Of a stretch of 64,000 nucleotides of DNA, positions 22,040 through 35,400 are shown in pieces (position 1 is the first letter of the stretch; every line of letters starts with the position of its first letter). Below the pieces are notes generated by a model. It was not told the DNA's origin and ran no database searches. It saw only the letters and a program-made list of their open reading frames with translations. The translations under genes and the position numbers were made by a program. This DNA is from Rhinopomastus cyanomelas (Eukaryota; Chordata; Aves; Bucerotiformes; Rhinopomastidae), in contig VXBP01003483.1 in the NCBI GenBank assembly GCA_013400115.1, forward strand, positions 124,001 to 188,000. The letters are read 5' to 3'.

Positions 22040-23399
22040 CTGTGAAAATACAACACCAACATCTGTAACTGTCGCACAGTTCTGTGCTGATACAAGCGAC
22101 CTCATGCAGGCCCATTTGATACATTTGTTTACTTGTTCACTTCTGGAAAAACCATCATCTACTCTTAATGATGATTCTTCTGAAGTTGTGAATGTTTAGA
22201 GTCAAACTGACCCATGCAGATAAACAGAAGAGAACATTTTTTAGATAACAAGAGGTCCTACTTCAGCTGGAAGGAATAGGTTACAGAAGGACCAGAGGCC
22301 AAGTGAATTGAACCACTGAAAGAAAGATGCAGCAACGAACTTACTGGTATCCTCCCACACGGGCAGCCAAGAGAAAAGCAGACACCTCTCTCAGAAGTAA
22401 GCCTCAAACCAGAGAACTTATCTTCTCTCACTGCACATTAAAAAAAGTCTCCAAGCTGATCCAGTCTTCACATAGGAAAAGTGAACCACAACTCAAATAC
22501 CAGGGCTATAGTGGTCAATTAGGTTTGACAACTCATTGCTGATGTTTTTTGGTCTCATGGGCTTTTGCTTTCTTTCAGCTCTGGTTATGGCAATAAAACC
22601 ACACACCACCTCACTGTACATGTGCAGGCTTAGGTGTGGGGTATCTGACGCAGCTCTCAGGCTCTTTCTTCAAAGTCATTTCTCCTTGAACTCCTGGATG
22701 CAGGCATAGGTTTGCTGTGTATTTGTGAGCAGTCCACTAGAGGGAAACATGCAAAAGCTCAAACTCCTCACCAGCAATATGTTTTCACCCACAGCATTTC
22801 TGAATTCTGGGGTAATTCCCATCACACACACAAGCTCTTCCGGCAATTTTAGCAGTGGGGATAAACTGTAGTTCAACAGCAGCAGAGCTGCATTTATTCT
22901 CACAATTATCAGGAAAGACACAGCAAAGTCCCTTCCTTGCATTAGCAAGGCAGATCAGTCCAAATTTTGCCTGAACAGTGGCTCCACAGTAGCCCTGCCT
23001 CTAACATCAGTGACCAATGTTACTGAGACTCTATTTCCAAAATACTTCTTTCTACTTTATTTCAGTGCTATCAGTCAAAGAAAGGTTCAGTTGTAAATAA
23101 ATCTATTTCAGTGCTGATGCTATTACGTAAGAGCAGTTAGGGAGCTGGTAAGTCAGCAAAAAAACCCTACCAACCAGCCAGTGCTTGACTGTCCCAGTAG
23201 AGGACATCAGCCTTAGCCAGAGCAGGTGGTGGGCAGGTCCCAGGTGTGCTGTGGTAAATGTCACTTCCTCTCTCGCTTCTTTAGAGACATGTTCAGCTGC
23301 TCAGCATTCACAGTGATTCAGTTCTCTGCCTGTGAGGGAATCCTGACCATCCCCCAGATTTCTCACTGCCAGGGAGGCAACTTTGCCAGAAAGGACAGG

Positions 23400-23450
23400 A
23401 ATTTCTTTTGAGGTTTCTTCCAATCCCTAACATTTTGTGATTATGATTCC
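23400..23450 (+). mobile_element. Possible CR1 3' tail fragment
   Basis: ttttgaggtttcttccaatc followed by cctaacattttgtgattatg resembles the last 45 bases of a CR1 element; nothing further upstream is recognisable. Confidence 0.5.
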
Positions 23451-23627
23451 CAGAGCAGTTGGCCAGGGTAGCACCCAGGTGATGAATGTCAAGAGAAAGT
23501 CAGCACCAAACAGCTTATGTTGTGGGAGCCTAGAAGAAGGGACAGAAGAAGGTATCTTCAGCAAGAAAATGGGATTAAAGCCAAGCACTGAATTTACTCT
23601 GGACTAAACTCACCTGGCAGCAGAGGG

Positions 23628-23645
23628 AAAAAAAAAAAAAAAAAA
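23628..23645. repeat. Poly-A run of 18
   Basis: Eighteen consecutive A. No target-site duplication or retrocopy body was seen next to it. Confidence 0.9.
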
Positions 23646-24097
23646 GAAGTGTGTACAGAGGACCAGTCAACTTTCCTCCTCCTGTGCAAAATGCTGCTTA
23701 GGGGGAGCAGAGAAATGAGCAGTTGTGTGAGAGGAAACAGCTCCCAGAATGTGGTGAAGAGGAGGTTCATGGAGGCAGAGAGCAGAGAAAGCTGTAAGAA
23801 AATCCAAGGAAGCTTCAGCAACCTGTGTAAGCAAATCCATCTTTAAATTTGCTGGCTGGGGGGAAAAAAATGGATGTTTGCTTTCAGGCTGCTGTAACCC
23901 TAAGCAACTACCTTGTGGAGCCACAGCTAGGCTGTGAGACCCCAGGAAGATGGCAGGCTAGGATGGGCATGCAAAGAGGAAATGGGACCAAGAGGGAATA
24001 GGGAGCAAGAGGCTGGGGTAGTCCAGAGAGACCAGCAAGGAAGGGCAGCCAAATACCAACACATTGTCTGCCCTCTGCACCCTCCCCTGTGACTTAC

Positions 24098-24280
24098 CAG
24101 CAGGTACCCAGGGCCCTAGGGGTGACATGCCAAACCCTGTGGGAAGCCAGAAGCTGCAGGAGGGTCTCTGGTGCACAGCTTGTCCTCTGGGCTGAACCAG
24201 GGTTTGCCAGAAGGAGCCTGCGAGAAGCTGGGCACTAACCGGGGAAGCGTCCCGGACCTCCCCGTGCTGCCCGCAGGTGG
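24098..24280 (-). ncRNA. BHLHA15: Predicted non-coding exon 1 of BHLHA15 mRNA
   Basis: On the - strand, a consensus donor (CTG then gtaagtcac) borders 24098. A TTAAAG box (24309-24314) and GC boxes lie upstream, placing a start near 24280. Spliced to the acceptor at 22040 this gives a 5' leader ahead of the MKTK start. MIST1 has a non-coding first exon in mammals; the borders here are my inference, and this is a 5' UTR exon rather than an independent RNA gene. Confidence 0.4.
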
Positions 24281-24440
24281 CTGCGGGGCCACCCGCCGCG
24301 ACACGTAGCTTTAACAGTGGGGGCGGGCCCGGTTGTGAGTAGCAGTGGGGCTGGGAAGGGGCGGCCCTGCAGTGACACAGGAGCCCGGTTGTCAGAGGCC
24401 AGGGCACAGCGGCCAGCAGGAGGGTCACAGGGCTGTGGGC
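24281..24440 (-). promoter_or_regulatory. BHLHA15: GC-rich candidate BHLHA15 promoter
   Basis: A GC-rich patch with a perfect Sp1-type box gggggcggg (24319-24327), a second ggggcgg near 24357-24363 and CpGs such as ccgccgcgac (24294-24303). A TTAAAG element on the - strand sits just inside. It is the only GC-rich block between the BHLHA15 coding exon and LMTK2. Confidence 0.45.
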
Positions 24441-25494
24441 CAGAGCAGACCGCCAGGGACTGGCAGCTCTCCTGCAGTGTGTATGGGGCTCTGCCACCGT
24501 AGTGATCTGTGCTGGCTTCCTGTCCATCAGTGTCACCACAGGAGAGGCCAAGTCCAGCACACACTTGAGCAGGTGGAGCATCCTCGGCTGTCCCAGTTCT
24601 GCTCTACCAAGGTCTGCAAAAGTTACCAGAAACAGGCCCCCAGACCAAGCATTCCCATCCCTTGCAAGGGAACTACTGATGACAAAGACAGCAAGTGCTT
24701 AAATTCTTTGAGAACAGGTTCTATATAAGATGACCAGTGTAGTGCCATGGGATCTCTTACATCTGTTCTCAGTAATGGCAGAATTTCAGCCCAGTAGTTA
24801 TATTTTACCCAATGAAGTTAAGTCATCCTGATATCACTTTCTCATTCCCAGGTCTCAACAGTTGCCAGGACTCAGAACAGCTGCGATAACATGTGGGTGC
24901 TCCACAACAGTCTAAGAACTACTGACACTGCTGTGGTGTGTCATCACGATCCTAATGGGTAACAGGTTAAGAGGGAAAGCCAGCACTCTCTTCCTGCCTC
25001 ACAGAGTGCCCACGCTGGAACAGCCTCCAAATTACCAACACACACAAGTACTGCATTTATCCGGTGATCTTGGGTCCATTCAGCACGTGTGCTTAGATTA
25101 AAAACCACCAAACCCAAGAAAATAACCTTACAGAAATAAAGTCAATGAACACCAAGAAAACACATCATTCACTTATTTTCTTTTTACTTACAAACTTTGA
25201 AATCTCCATTCTTCCTACAGATGCAAAGCAATATTCAGTTTCTACAGTTACACTGTTTGAAGTACTGCTTCTCTACTGACTCTGAATATCACGTGTGTTA
25301 CCTGAAGTTCACTCAAGGGTGCTGTTAGAAGAAATTAGAGGAGACTACACTATTTAGTGCAGACATCTTCTACGACTGTAGCTTTGAGCCCCTGTTACTT
25401 TCTCATCCTAACACATACAGCTTACAGCAGAACTATACTGTCAACCTGATCCATTGCTGGCATCTGTTTAAGAATGAACAAACAGACAAAGATA
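24441..25494. other. Intergenic sequence between BHLHA15 and LMTK2
   Basis: Unique sequence grading from moderately GC-rich to AT-rich. No gene, repeat or RNA was recognised. Confidence 0.6.
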
Positions 25495-25514
25495 TTATAA
25501 ATATATAACTGTAT

Positions 25515-25520
25515 TTTATT
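25515..25520 (-). promoter_or_regulatory. LMTK2: LMTK2 distal polyadenylation signal
   Basis: tttatt on the + strand, i.e. AATAAA in the transcript, about 3.9 kb after the stop. No later signal was seen before the sequence changes character. Confidence 0.55.
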
Positions 25521-28005
25521 TGTAATATTAAATATTTTTAAATTACAAGCAGTTTCTTGAATCACACTATGCATGATAATCAATATACAGTAGAAATTAC
25601 AATTTAAAAATGTACACAATTTAAAGACGTTTTGACCTGAAATTTCATTAACTATGATATATTGCCATAAACCTCATACCTGTATTAAATTACAATAGGA
25701 AAACCTCATACCTATGGATTTTGTTACATGGTTCCTCATTTACAAATAGAATTGAACATTATATATACACACACATCAGTACCATTTATCATTTAAGTTA
25801 CACCTACATCTGTGCAAGTTCAAACAATTTCATAAACAAAACTAAGTAATATTCAAGTTTCTGAAAAACAGGCTGCTGGTATTACAAATACTTATTTTCA
25901 ATAAGTTTATATGATTTTTGAATCTCCTCTAGATTTTTTCCAGTCTTGTACCAAAACCATTAACATACAAGGATATTTCTGTATGACTTAAAGCTGAAGT
26001 AATTTTGTACACTCCATTCTTATTTAAGGCTATTTCTTATAAGGCTAATAGACTTGGATTCCACCTTTTACCAATTCCAACAAAAATAGCCACGTCACTA
26101 ACACCTGACAATGCTGACATTTTAGCGTAGTGCTTAATCATACCAAAAAGTAGTCTTTCTACCAACCAGCCTCCTCATGAAAAAGATTGAGTACTACATA
26201 AAAAGCTGCTAAAAATACTGATAAAAAGAATGAGGCTTAATGGCTTTCATTAGTGCATCAACAAGGATATGAGAAAAATGCCTAATCCACTCTTCTCCGC
26301 AAATGCAGTCGCACACATAACCTATCTGCAGCTCAGGGACTGGGGAGAGCACAGGTGTTCCCACTGGCACTGGACACTACTCGCTCTGTTGGCTTCTCAC
26401 TACACTGTCACAATTTTGAACAAACTTCCATAGGTGGGAAAAATCAGATCTTTTAAGTAACTTTAGTAGCCAAATTGAGACAAAGCCTTCATTATGCAAA
26501 TAACCACGGTATTTCTACTAGAGAAGGAATTAAAGTGTAACCAGTCATAATAAACCATTGAAAATAGATACATGTACTTCTAAAAAGGAAAACCATGCTT
26601 AAGTAGCTAGTGCAAGAAATCACATATAATGTAATGAACAATTTGTAAAAAATCCCCTTATCATGACATAACGCGTTGGAATTACCGATTCATCATCTTT
26701 GTGCCATTGACTGCTAAGCAGATAGTTAAATATTGCTAGTAGTTGATCAGATTTTTGACTATAAGTTTTTCCAACCCCCCCCTTTTTATATTATTGCAAT
26801 CCAGCTGACTGAATTACTGAAATCTGTGTTTAAGTGTGGTGAGTCCACTTTAAATACTTCTTTCTCTTCCTTGTACAGCTAAAGAGAACATTATCTTGCT
26901 TAACATTCATACACAGCCCAGCTCACTGAGGGGAAAAAATGTTCCTTTGGCAGCTTGTTAGCTATGTTAGCAACGAGTTCATTTGAGCAAGGGAGCAGAA
27001 CTTTCAAATCCCACGCAAAGGTTTCTTTAAATGTGGGCTAAGAGTAAAAATCTCAGATTTCCATCAAGCAAAGGAAATTCCTGTTGTGCAAGATAAGCAT
27101 CTATTTTCCACAATTATAAGGAAAAAAATGCACAACCAAACTCTGTAGTATAAACTAGTTTTAACCTACCTTTTAAATCAAGTATTTCAAAACTAAGGCA
27201 GAACTCAAGTTCTGGTAGATTTTTTTTTTCCACCATGCAAGGTAGGTAAGCCCACACAATCCTTGCAGACCATTACAGCGTTTCTTTCTTACTATGGTCA
27301 AGAATTGTGGGAGTCCGATTAGATCCTTCAAATCTAGCTGTACCAAGGAGTTCAATGTTGGAATTACGGAATTTCTAAGCAATAATTTGTGCACAAAGTC
27401 TACTACCTATATTTTCAAATATTGAGAGTAGCACACAGCTTCCTTAAACCCTCTACAGTATATACTGTAAGCCTGTATTAAGAACTACATGGCTTTGCCT
27501 CTTACATCTCGTTTTGGAAAAATTCCATGAAAAATTCAGTTCCTTTATACCGAAGAACTGTTCCAACCATGAACCCGAGTGCCTCATCAGAAAACATTCT
27601 CAACAATACAGTGACAACTTTAAACATAATTAAATCATTCCCTTTTGATTGGTATGAAAACCCTTCAGGTTGGGACCTAAATAATGCTAGGGGAAAAAAT
27701 CCAGTGAGTATATTCCTGTAATTTTAAAAGATACTTAGAAAAATCAAAATGCAGATAGAAGTGTACAAAAGCAAACTTTACACATCTGAAAATATCTAGT
27801 CCTCCCATACCGGTGACTGAATCTGAACACAGAGCACTTGGACCACCGTTAATACTCAAGCCATGCCAAAACAGCCACCAAGATACAAATGTGCAGAACA
27901 CGAAGTACTTTGCACCTTAGGCCATTAAAATACAAAGCCAGATAAGCTGTTCCTATCAGTGTTTGACAGATCACAGCTGCACAAGGTATTTCAAGAGGTC
28001 TGGGA

Positions 28006-28011
28006 TTTATT
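28006..28011 (-). promoter_or_regulatory. LMTK2: Possible LMTK2 proximal polyadenylation signal
   Basis: An internal AATAAA on the - strand, about 1.4 kb after the stop; it could give a shorter message. Confidence 0.35.
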
Positions 28012-29415
28012 TCTCAAACAAAATAATTTGAGTAATAACTACAGATTTTTTTTCCTTCCAAGCAATTTAAAGGATTCAACTAGCTAAATGCATGGCAGAG
28101 TATGAAGGTTAAAACCCCCCACATTCTATTCCCGTCCTTACAGATGGCTTCAGTGCAAGCTTTACTGTACTGAATCTTTCGGTCAATATGCATTTCCAGG
28201 TGTATTGTGCAGCCTTGCAGACATCTTAAAATAGGTCTGTCCTTACAGAGGGTGCAAAATCGGACACACTAATCTTATTCTTAATTGTTACATCATCACA
28301 GAGGTAGATCTACCACAGGCCTCTGAATGGCAGCCCCATCTGCAGTCAGCAGGAGTGAGCTTCAAAATTCACAGAATGTACAACAGAAGGGCCGAGCATG
28401 CCCAAATCCAGTCTATTGAAATTAGTCTTTTTATAAGATTCATAAAATCCACAGTTTTGTACAGCCAATTCTTCTTCTCTCTCCAAGGCAGAAATTGCAG
28501 TAAAAACTGGAAGGCTCTTAATTATGATATAGACTGATGCTATCGCAGTTTAAGCAGTCAGTAGGATCATATTCAGGAGTTAAGGAGACATTATCTCTCA
28601 TCTAAAAATTTCAGAATATATATCATATATTCTTTTCCAGTTTCCTATAAAACATGAACACTAACAATCAATCTATAACCATTCTCATTTAGAAATGGTA
28701 CTGAATGTAAGGTTTCAGCAAGTCTAACATAACACTCAGAAGTTATTTATGTTTTACAAGTACCGTGCATAGCAAAGGCTACAAAAAGGACAAATCAAAC
28801 TGGCTAACTGGGCCAATTCAACTTGTCTTGTTTTCCTTGAAAGATTTAAGATTTGATTCTGTACATCATCAGGAAATAAAGGAAGAATAATCCATAGTGC
28901 AATTGTAATAAGCAAAGTAATATGTAGTGATATCTTTCTGAATAAATATGGCTCACTACTGATCCACTATCTTTCATACAGTTTCAGCGACACAGCCACC
29001 TGCTGCACGGGACAGTTATACACAACTCTACAACAGGTGTAGGTTCAAATAGGTAATGAACTACATGGAAAAATATAAAAAGAATATTATACAATCTCAT
29101 ACATAAACCAGACTGTAGTGTAATTGCTTTACTTGTGTCTTAAGTTATCTGAAAAATACTTCAAGTACTTGAAAACAGCGGCAGAATCATCTTTCAATGA
29201 AAAGCAAAATTGCACTCATTTAAAAATACATTACAAAGTTAAATACACATTCAAATTAATGTCCTGATTTAACATTGCTTTCAGTGTTTATGTTCATTTC
29301 TTGGTACTTCTTGATTACCTGTGTCACCCCAGGAGGATCAGGAGCTTAGATAAAGAAGTTTCAGACACAAAGTCTGTGTGTTTTATGTATGCAGTCCAAG
29401 GAAGTTTCAGTTCAT

Positions 29416-29444
29416 TTAATCTTTTTCTCCATCTTCACTGCTTC
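29416..29444 (-). CDS. LMTK2: LMTK2 last coding exon (29 coding bases)
   Basis: Acceptor ctactaatag before 29444. It encodes only GSSEDGEKD and the stop TAA (29416-29418), too short for an ORF scan but in phase with exon 13 and matching the end I know for mammalian LMTK2. The 3' UTR follows in the same exon. Confidence 0.9.
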
Positions 29445-32400
29445 CTATTAGTAGAGAAAATGTCATAAGGTACATGCATAACTTTAATTTCTTTGTAAGA
29501 CTTCCTAGCACTTGGTATTCTGCTGTTTTGCTCTTCCAAGCTTTGGTTAATCTTTCCTTACAGCTTTCAACTACTGTAAATATTTGGTACACTTGTGCAT
29601 AGACATCTGCTTAAATCGCACAGTTCAATGTCACTTCTTAGGGCACCTAAGGCCACACAGGATCTCTAAATCTCTTACCGGCAAGTTACTAAACATTATC
29701 TAATCAATAAGCACAAGAACAATACCAACTCTATATATAATCACTGAATGCTATTTATAGACATTGCTGAGCCCTGCTAATGGTCAAGCAGCCATACTTA
29801 TTTTCAATAATGCAACAGTTTATCAGATTAATAATATGCTAAACCAACTGAAGTCTGCTTATTTTTACGTCTCTAATTAACCCTCAGAAATTCATCACAG
29901 CTCAAAAGTGTTGCTCTGAACAGACTACTTGGCTCTCCTAAGAGAAACTATTCTACTCACACGTCTAGATAACGTGCTGCAGTTCTTGAGAGAACATCTA
30001 GAACACACTTTATAAAAAGCAATCTGAAAAGAAACTGAACTGTAAAATACAGCTTAGACAACAACAGCAGAAACACTCTGTTCCTGGTATCCTCACCTTG
30101 TGCAGTGGGAACTGACTTCTGACAATGCAATGAGAATTATTCAATCACTGCATGGCAGCTACACTGCTTTAGGATTTCGCAGGTTTCATTTAATGAAATA
30201 GAGCAGCAGGGTTTTTTTGAACAGAAAATCTGTGAACTTGTCTTGTAAATGTTATGTAGAATACTCAAAGTATGTAGCAGCAACCTGGATGCAGATAATC
30301 TCAGGCTAAGTGGCAAGATGTATTTAAACTGAAATACAGGACCACACATTACTACTAAAAATGAATTTATAAATTAGTACTACGTATTTAAAATAAACAC
30401 AGGTTTTCATACCTATAACATATCTTTGCATACAGTTTTTATTGAGCAGTTTGCAAACAACCTTATTCTAAGTAACTTACCTCCTTGCTCTATATCTGAA
30501 TCTGTAAGATGCGTAAGTGAAAAGCTCGCCATGTTTGCAGGAGACATGGAGAACCTAGAGTAAGGGGATGAATGTGACCAGTTCTGATCGAGAGTCCGGG
30601 AAGGTGGAGGTGGAGAGAAGTACTTTGATGACTGAAGAGGTGGTTTAGAACTAATCAGAGTATTAGCTGCCTTTGATATGAAGGATGGTTCTGGAGAAGA
30701 GAAGTCATCATCCCATTCAAAACCCCCACCTTATGGAAAAGAAAAAAAAAATACAATAAAGTCAAACAGTTTTGAAAGCAAATCCTTGGTGACAGCATTA
30801 ACCCAAACCAAAACTTGCATGTTTTCTGTTCTAGTTCTTGGGATACAAGCATTTCTTGCTTGTCTGGTTGCCCCTCAAGATGCCCCAGACACATCAATAT
30901 ATTAAAAAAACCAGTACTACATCATGAGCTTTGATCATTGGTAACACTAGTGTCAACAACCTTGCTGAAGAGTCTGCTTAGGATGCAAAACTGAAGTCAG
31001 TATGGTGAATTCACAAATTGCACGCAACTGAAAAAAACATTAATTAAAGACAGTCTCAGCTTCTGCTGTGTATAAATATATTCAGGTACCTTCTTCATCT
31101 GTTGAGCTTTCTGAATTTGCAGATCTGTTTAAATAACTGAAACCTAAAGATGGAGCAGGAGTGCTGTCAGAGTCTTCCCCATTTAAGTCTGCTGCACGGT
31201 TTCCTAGCTCCTTAGTTGGAGTTTCCTAAGGCAAACAAAATAGCTTAGTTAACTTTCCTGTACGCACAGTATATCCCTGCCTATAGATGCAAGAATTCCA
31301 GAACATACTCCTCCACCCCCACCACCAAATCTACTGTGGAACTGAATGGTCAGTGAATGTTAAAGTTATTGCCACCCAAGAAAACTTTGAGTTAAAGATT
31401 AAGTATCTGTACGTACTTTTATTTCTAAAGAAAGTTGTATCAAATTCATGCTAAAATGCACTCAGGAAATGACTATTTAAATATTATTTATGATATTAAA
31501 AGGGTTCATTTTTCTAGGAACAAAGTTAAAACATCTTCCAATTGAAAACAGTTCTCTTATCAGCCTCAGACAGGCAAGGGGTTTTTTTTCTCTTTTTATT
31601 TTTTTTAATGCTTTAATCATGCTTCAGAGACAGACTTTGTATGACCTGTATTTGAAGCCAACGTGTTATCAGTTACTGTAATAATAAGTAAAACATTCAA
31701 CAATCAAGAGCAATTTAAACACTGCTAACTTTTTTCCTTCTCCTCTGACAAAAGGATTACTATTCTACAGACTGCCTAAACGCAAATATATCACCCATGT
31801 TTCCAATTCCAAAACACAATTATCTCTAACATTTACACGCGTCATCGTAAGTAACATTTCCAGAGCTTGACAATGCAACTGTTCTTTTAAAACTCACTGT
31901 ACTCGTTTAGTTGCCATTATGTTAAAACACAATTCTCTCTGTATCAAGTTACAGAGGTTAAAAATTGATAAAGCAGATAGCGAAACAAAGGTAACCTTGA
32001 ATTTCATCAGCAAATCAGTACTTCACTGAACTTGAATCACATTGGATTAATGATAACTAGCATTACCATCTAAATACTGTTCTCATCTTTGATTATGGCT
32101 TAAATTAATGCTACCCAATGAAAACATTCAGAGTCAGGCTGCAGTTTGGGGTGTTTTTGTTTGGGTTCTTTTTTTTTCTTTCTTCCTTTCTTTTATAGAT
32201 ATACTTGAACTTAAAGTTCTCAAACTCCTTCAACAGACAAACTGCTTCTATAAATTTACAACAAAATTCCGGTGAAATAAATTAACAAATCTGGTCCACG
32301 GCACTGTATTGCATATTCAAATTAAACACCATAGAGGCACCACTAAAAAGCATGATTCAGCAGGCCAAAGGTAATGAAGATGTAAGGTTTTTGCAACCAA

Positions 32401-35400
32401 TCCTACTCAAAGCAAAAGCCCTCCACCTCTTCTAATTACTGCTGCTACTCCACCAGCAGAAGCAATTGCAGCTTGCCAAGACAAGCTTGTTTTTCCTTCA
32501 TTTATAAAGAAAAAACCTATATCACAAATAAACTGTAAACACCAAAAAAGAGGAGTGATCTTGCAATACGTCTAAAAATATTAAACTATTCTACCATATC
32601 TTGTTTAAAAAAAAAAAAATCAAGGAAAAAAAGGAGATACCTGATCAAACAAGTATACCGTCACATCATCGAAGAATGTTACAGCCTTTTTCTCATTTTT
32701 CCAAGGCTCATGTTGCCTTTCATTAAGCGGTTTTGGAAGTTTCAACAAGCTTCTCAGATGTTTTCCATCGTCACTGTCAGTAAGTATCTCAGGTACTTGA
32801 TGAACAGTTTCATCTTCACTGTCAGAACTCAGACTATGCATATGAAAAGTCCTCATGTCATCCTCAGAATCACTGTTTTCATCTTCCTCATCAGCATCAT
32901 CACCATCTTCTAAATCAATTATTCCAGAAACATCAAGTTTGCCAAGGTATTTTCCTTCAATATCTGGTTCTTTCAGTTTTTGTCCTTCAGTGTTACAGAA
33001 GGGCTTCTCACTGTTACTCAGATCTAAAGGACTGTGTGTGTTGTGCACAGACTTTAAGTCTCTATATGAAAGAAGTTCTGAAGTATTAGTGCCAACACAG
33101 GAGACTGATTTACGGGAAGTCTCAGATAGTTTCATTTCATCCCTTAGGTTACCTTCCATTGATACTTCCAGGGAATGCAGAGTTGCCTCAGCCCACTCAT
33201 CAGGACACCCCTGCATACTTACATCCATCTCTTGGATCTCCAAGTTGTGATTTAGTTCTAGTTTTGCATTTTGATTACTGCTATCCTGGCAATTCCTTAT
33301 ATCACACTTTTGCTGTCTCTCCTCAAAACTGTAATCCTCCTCAGCATTATTCTCTCCTCTAGCTGAAGAAACAACACACGTAGTCTCTCTTGACAGATTT
33401 ACAGTCTCTTCTGTTTTCTTATCGGGCTCAGAATCATTATCAGAGAAATAGGCAGAGTCTCTATATGAATTTTGATTTCCACCCAGAAAACCTTTTGAAG
33501 TTATTTCAAAATTGCTGTTCACTGCATCTAAACTAGCTGCTGCTTCTGAAACAATTATGACGGGATTAGGAGGTAAAGCGCTGATAGTGCTCTCACTAAC
33601 AGCACACAGAGAAGTATCTACACTAGAAGCATCCTCAACAGTGATGTGGGAAGTCCATTCTGGAGATTCCAGGTTCTCCGTTTCATAGCCACTGTCAGCA
33701 GGTTTATCAGGCGGCAAAAGTTTCTGAGGACTTTGAGCCTGTAAAGATTCTAAAACTTCATTTACATCTAAAGAATCCAAAGAATCAGGTGTCTCTAAGA
33801 CTTGTTCTACAGTCTGTAGAGGAGATGGGCTGTCTTCCAAAAGACTATCCTGACTTATACAATCTGAGGTAGCAACAGAAACTAAGGTCACCTCTTCTGG
33901 AACATCCTTGTAGTTCTCAAAAAGATTTGATGTTTCTTGACTTTCCTCCAATAAGCATTCATCTTTTTTTAACACAGGAGGCTCATCTTGCAAGTTTCTT
34001 TTTATATCTTCCTGATGACTGCACTGATGACTGCATTTTTCTCTATTAAAAGCTACCTGGTCATCCTTGACAACCATTTCCTGTTTTATTTGTGCACCAC
34101 ACTCATGTGTTTCAACAGCAACACCATAATATGGATTGTTTCCAACATTATTATTTTTGGCATTGTTGGTTAGCTCTTCTTGACAGACAGCATCCACATT
34201 ACAGGACATAACTTCACCGACTTCCACATTTATACGTTTTCCTTCATCCTTCAAATGAGGAAGATTTGTAAGTTTATCATATGGCTTATGTGCTGCAGAT
34301 GGACTAGAGGATGCCTGCATCTCCACAGTAGTCTGAGACTGAGAACTCAGATCTTTAGTCATTGTTACTGGGTTAAAATTTTCATCTTTCACTGTTTTAA
34401 GACTTTCATCTAGTAAAGACAAGACTTGTGCATTTTCAGACGGCACAGGCTCTAGGGAGTTTCTATTTGAGGTTTCTAATATACTTTTTAGAACATCTGG
34501 TTTCTGCTCAAAATCACCGCTTGTTTTGCTAGACAATAATCCTGTTAGCAAGTTTCTTTCTTGAAGAAATAAGAAGTTATCAGAAAGTTCTTCTGTAGTT
34601 ACTAAGTCAGACTGGTTAGAGATATTTTCACATAAGGACACAGTTTCATTTTCAGAAGCACGACTAGAATGCTCCTTCTCAGAAAGGACTACTGCCTTTC
34701 TAGCATCTGTGTCTGACTTTAAAACAGCTGGCTTAAAGTCTTTCGAAACATCATTTGTTTCAGCAAAACCAAGCATTTTTCTGTTTGTCAAGCCTTCTGA
34801 TCTATCAACATCGTTAAATATATTCTGGAAAGGACTTTCTGGACTACTAGTGGCAGGCAAAATTTCCTCTTTAGGATCTGTACTGTAGTGGAAGAAGTCC
34901 CCATCAGTGCTAGATTCTTCAACATCAAGATCCCTGAGAATGGTAAAATGAGAACTTTTTTCTTGTACAGCTTCTTGATGATCAACTTCTGTAGTTAGTA
35001 CAATAGATTGGTTATCAAAATTCATGCTGCATCCACTTCCTTTTTCCTCTAACTGGATATAGTAGTCATTTCCAACAGAAAGCTTGTGTGCATCAAACAC
35101 AGGTAACACCCCAGGGACAAGTGATGCTTCTTGACCACTTCCATCCTGTGCTCCTGACCCTTGCTCTGCAAGTGACCTCTCAAAAACTTCAGCAGGACAG
35201 AAAACACTTGTGTATGCCATTGCTTCACCAGGATTCACGTGACCACACTCATCAAAATGATCATGTTTTGCTGCTTCCCAGATATATTCGAAGCTGAGAC
35301 CCTGGCTTGTTTCAGTTACAGTAAGAACTTCTTCCATCTCATGGCCAAGTCTATCTCCCATGAACTGATCTAAGATTGGAAACGCAGAATTATTTGTTTC

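Larger units (their letters stand above)
22040..24097 (-). other. BHLHA15: Putative BHLHA15 intron 1
   Basis: About 2 kb of unique sequence without coding similarity. It contains an 18-A run (23628-23645) and a CR1-like tail piece (23400-23450). Several CAGCTG E-boxes occur (for example 22264-22269), which the encoded factor could bind, but such short sites are common by chance. Confidence 0.45.
25495..29415 (-). other. LMTK2: LMTK2 3' UTR
   Basis: About 3.9 kb of AT-rich unique sequence after the LMTK2 stop, free of CR1. It ends at an AATAAA on the - strand (25515-25520), with another at 28006-28011. The mammalian LMTK2 message also has a multi-kilobase 3' UTR. TAAAT on the + strand (AUUUA in the transcript) is frequent, but in such AT-rich DNA that is weak evidence for AU-rich element control. 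Confidence 0.65.

Noticed and set aside
22004..22105. Upstream in-frame ATG for BHLHA15
   Set aside because: A strong acceptor at 22040 and the conserved MKTK start place these codons mostly in the intron or 5' UTR.
23628..23645. Poly-A run as the tail of a processed pseudogene
   Set aside because: No gene-like sequence precedes it and no target-site duplication was seen.
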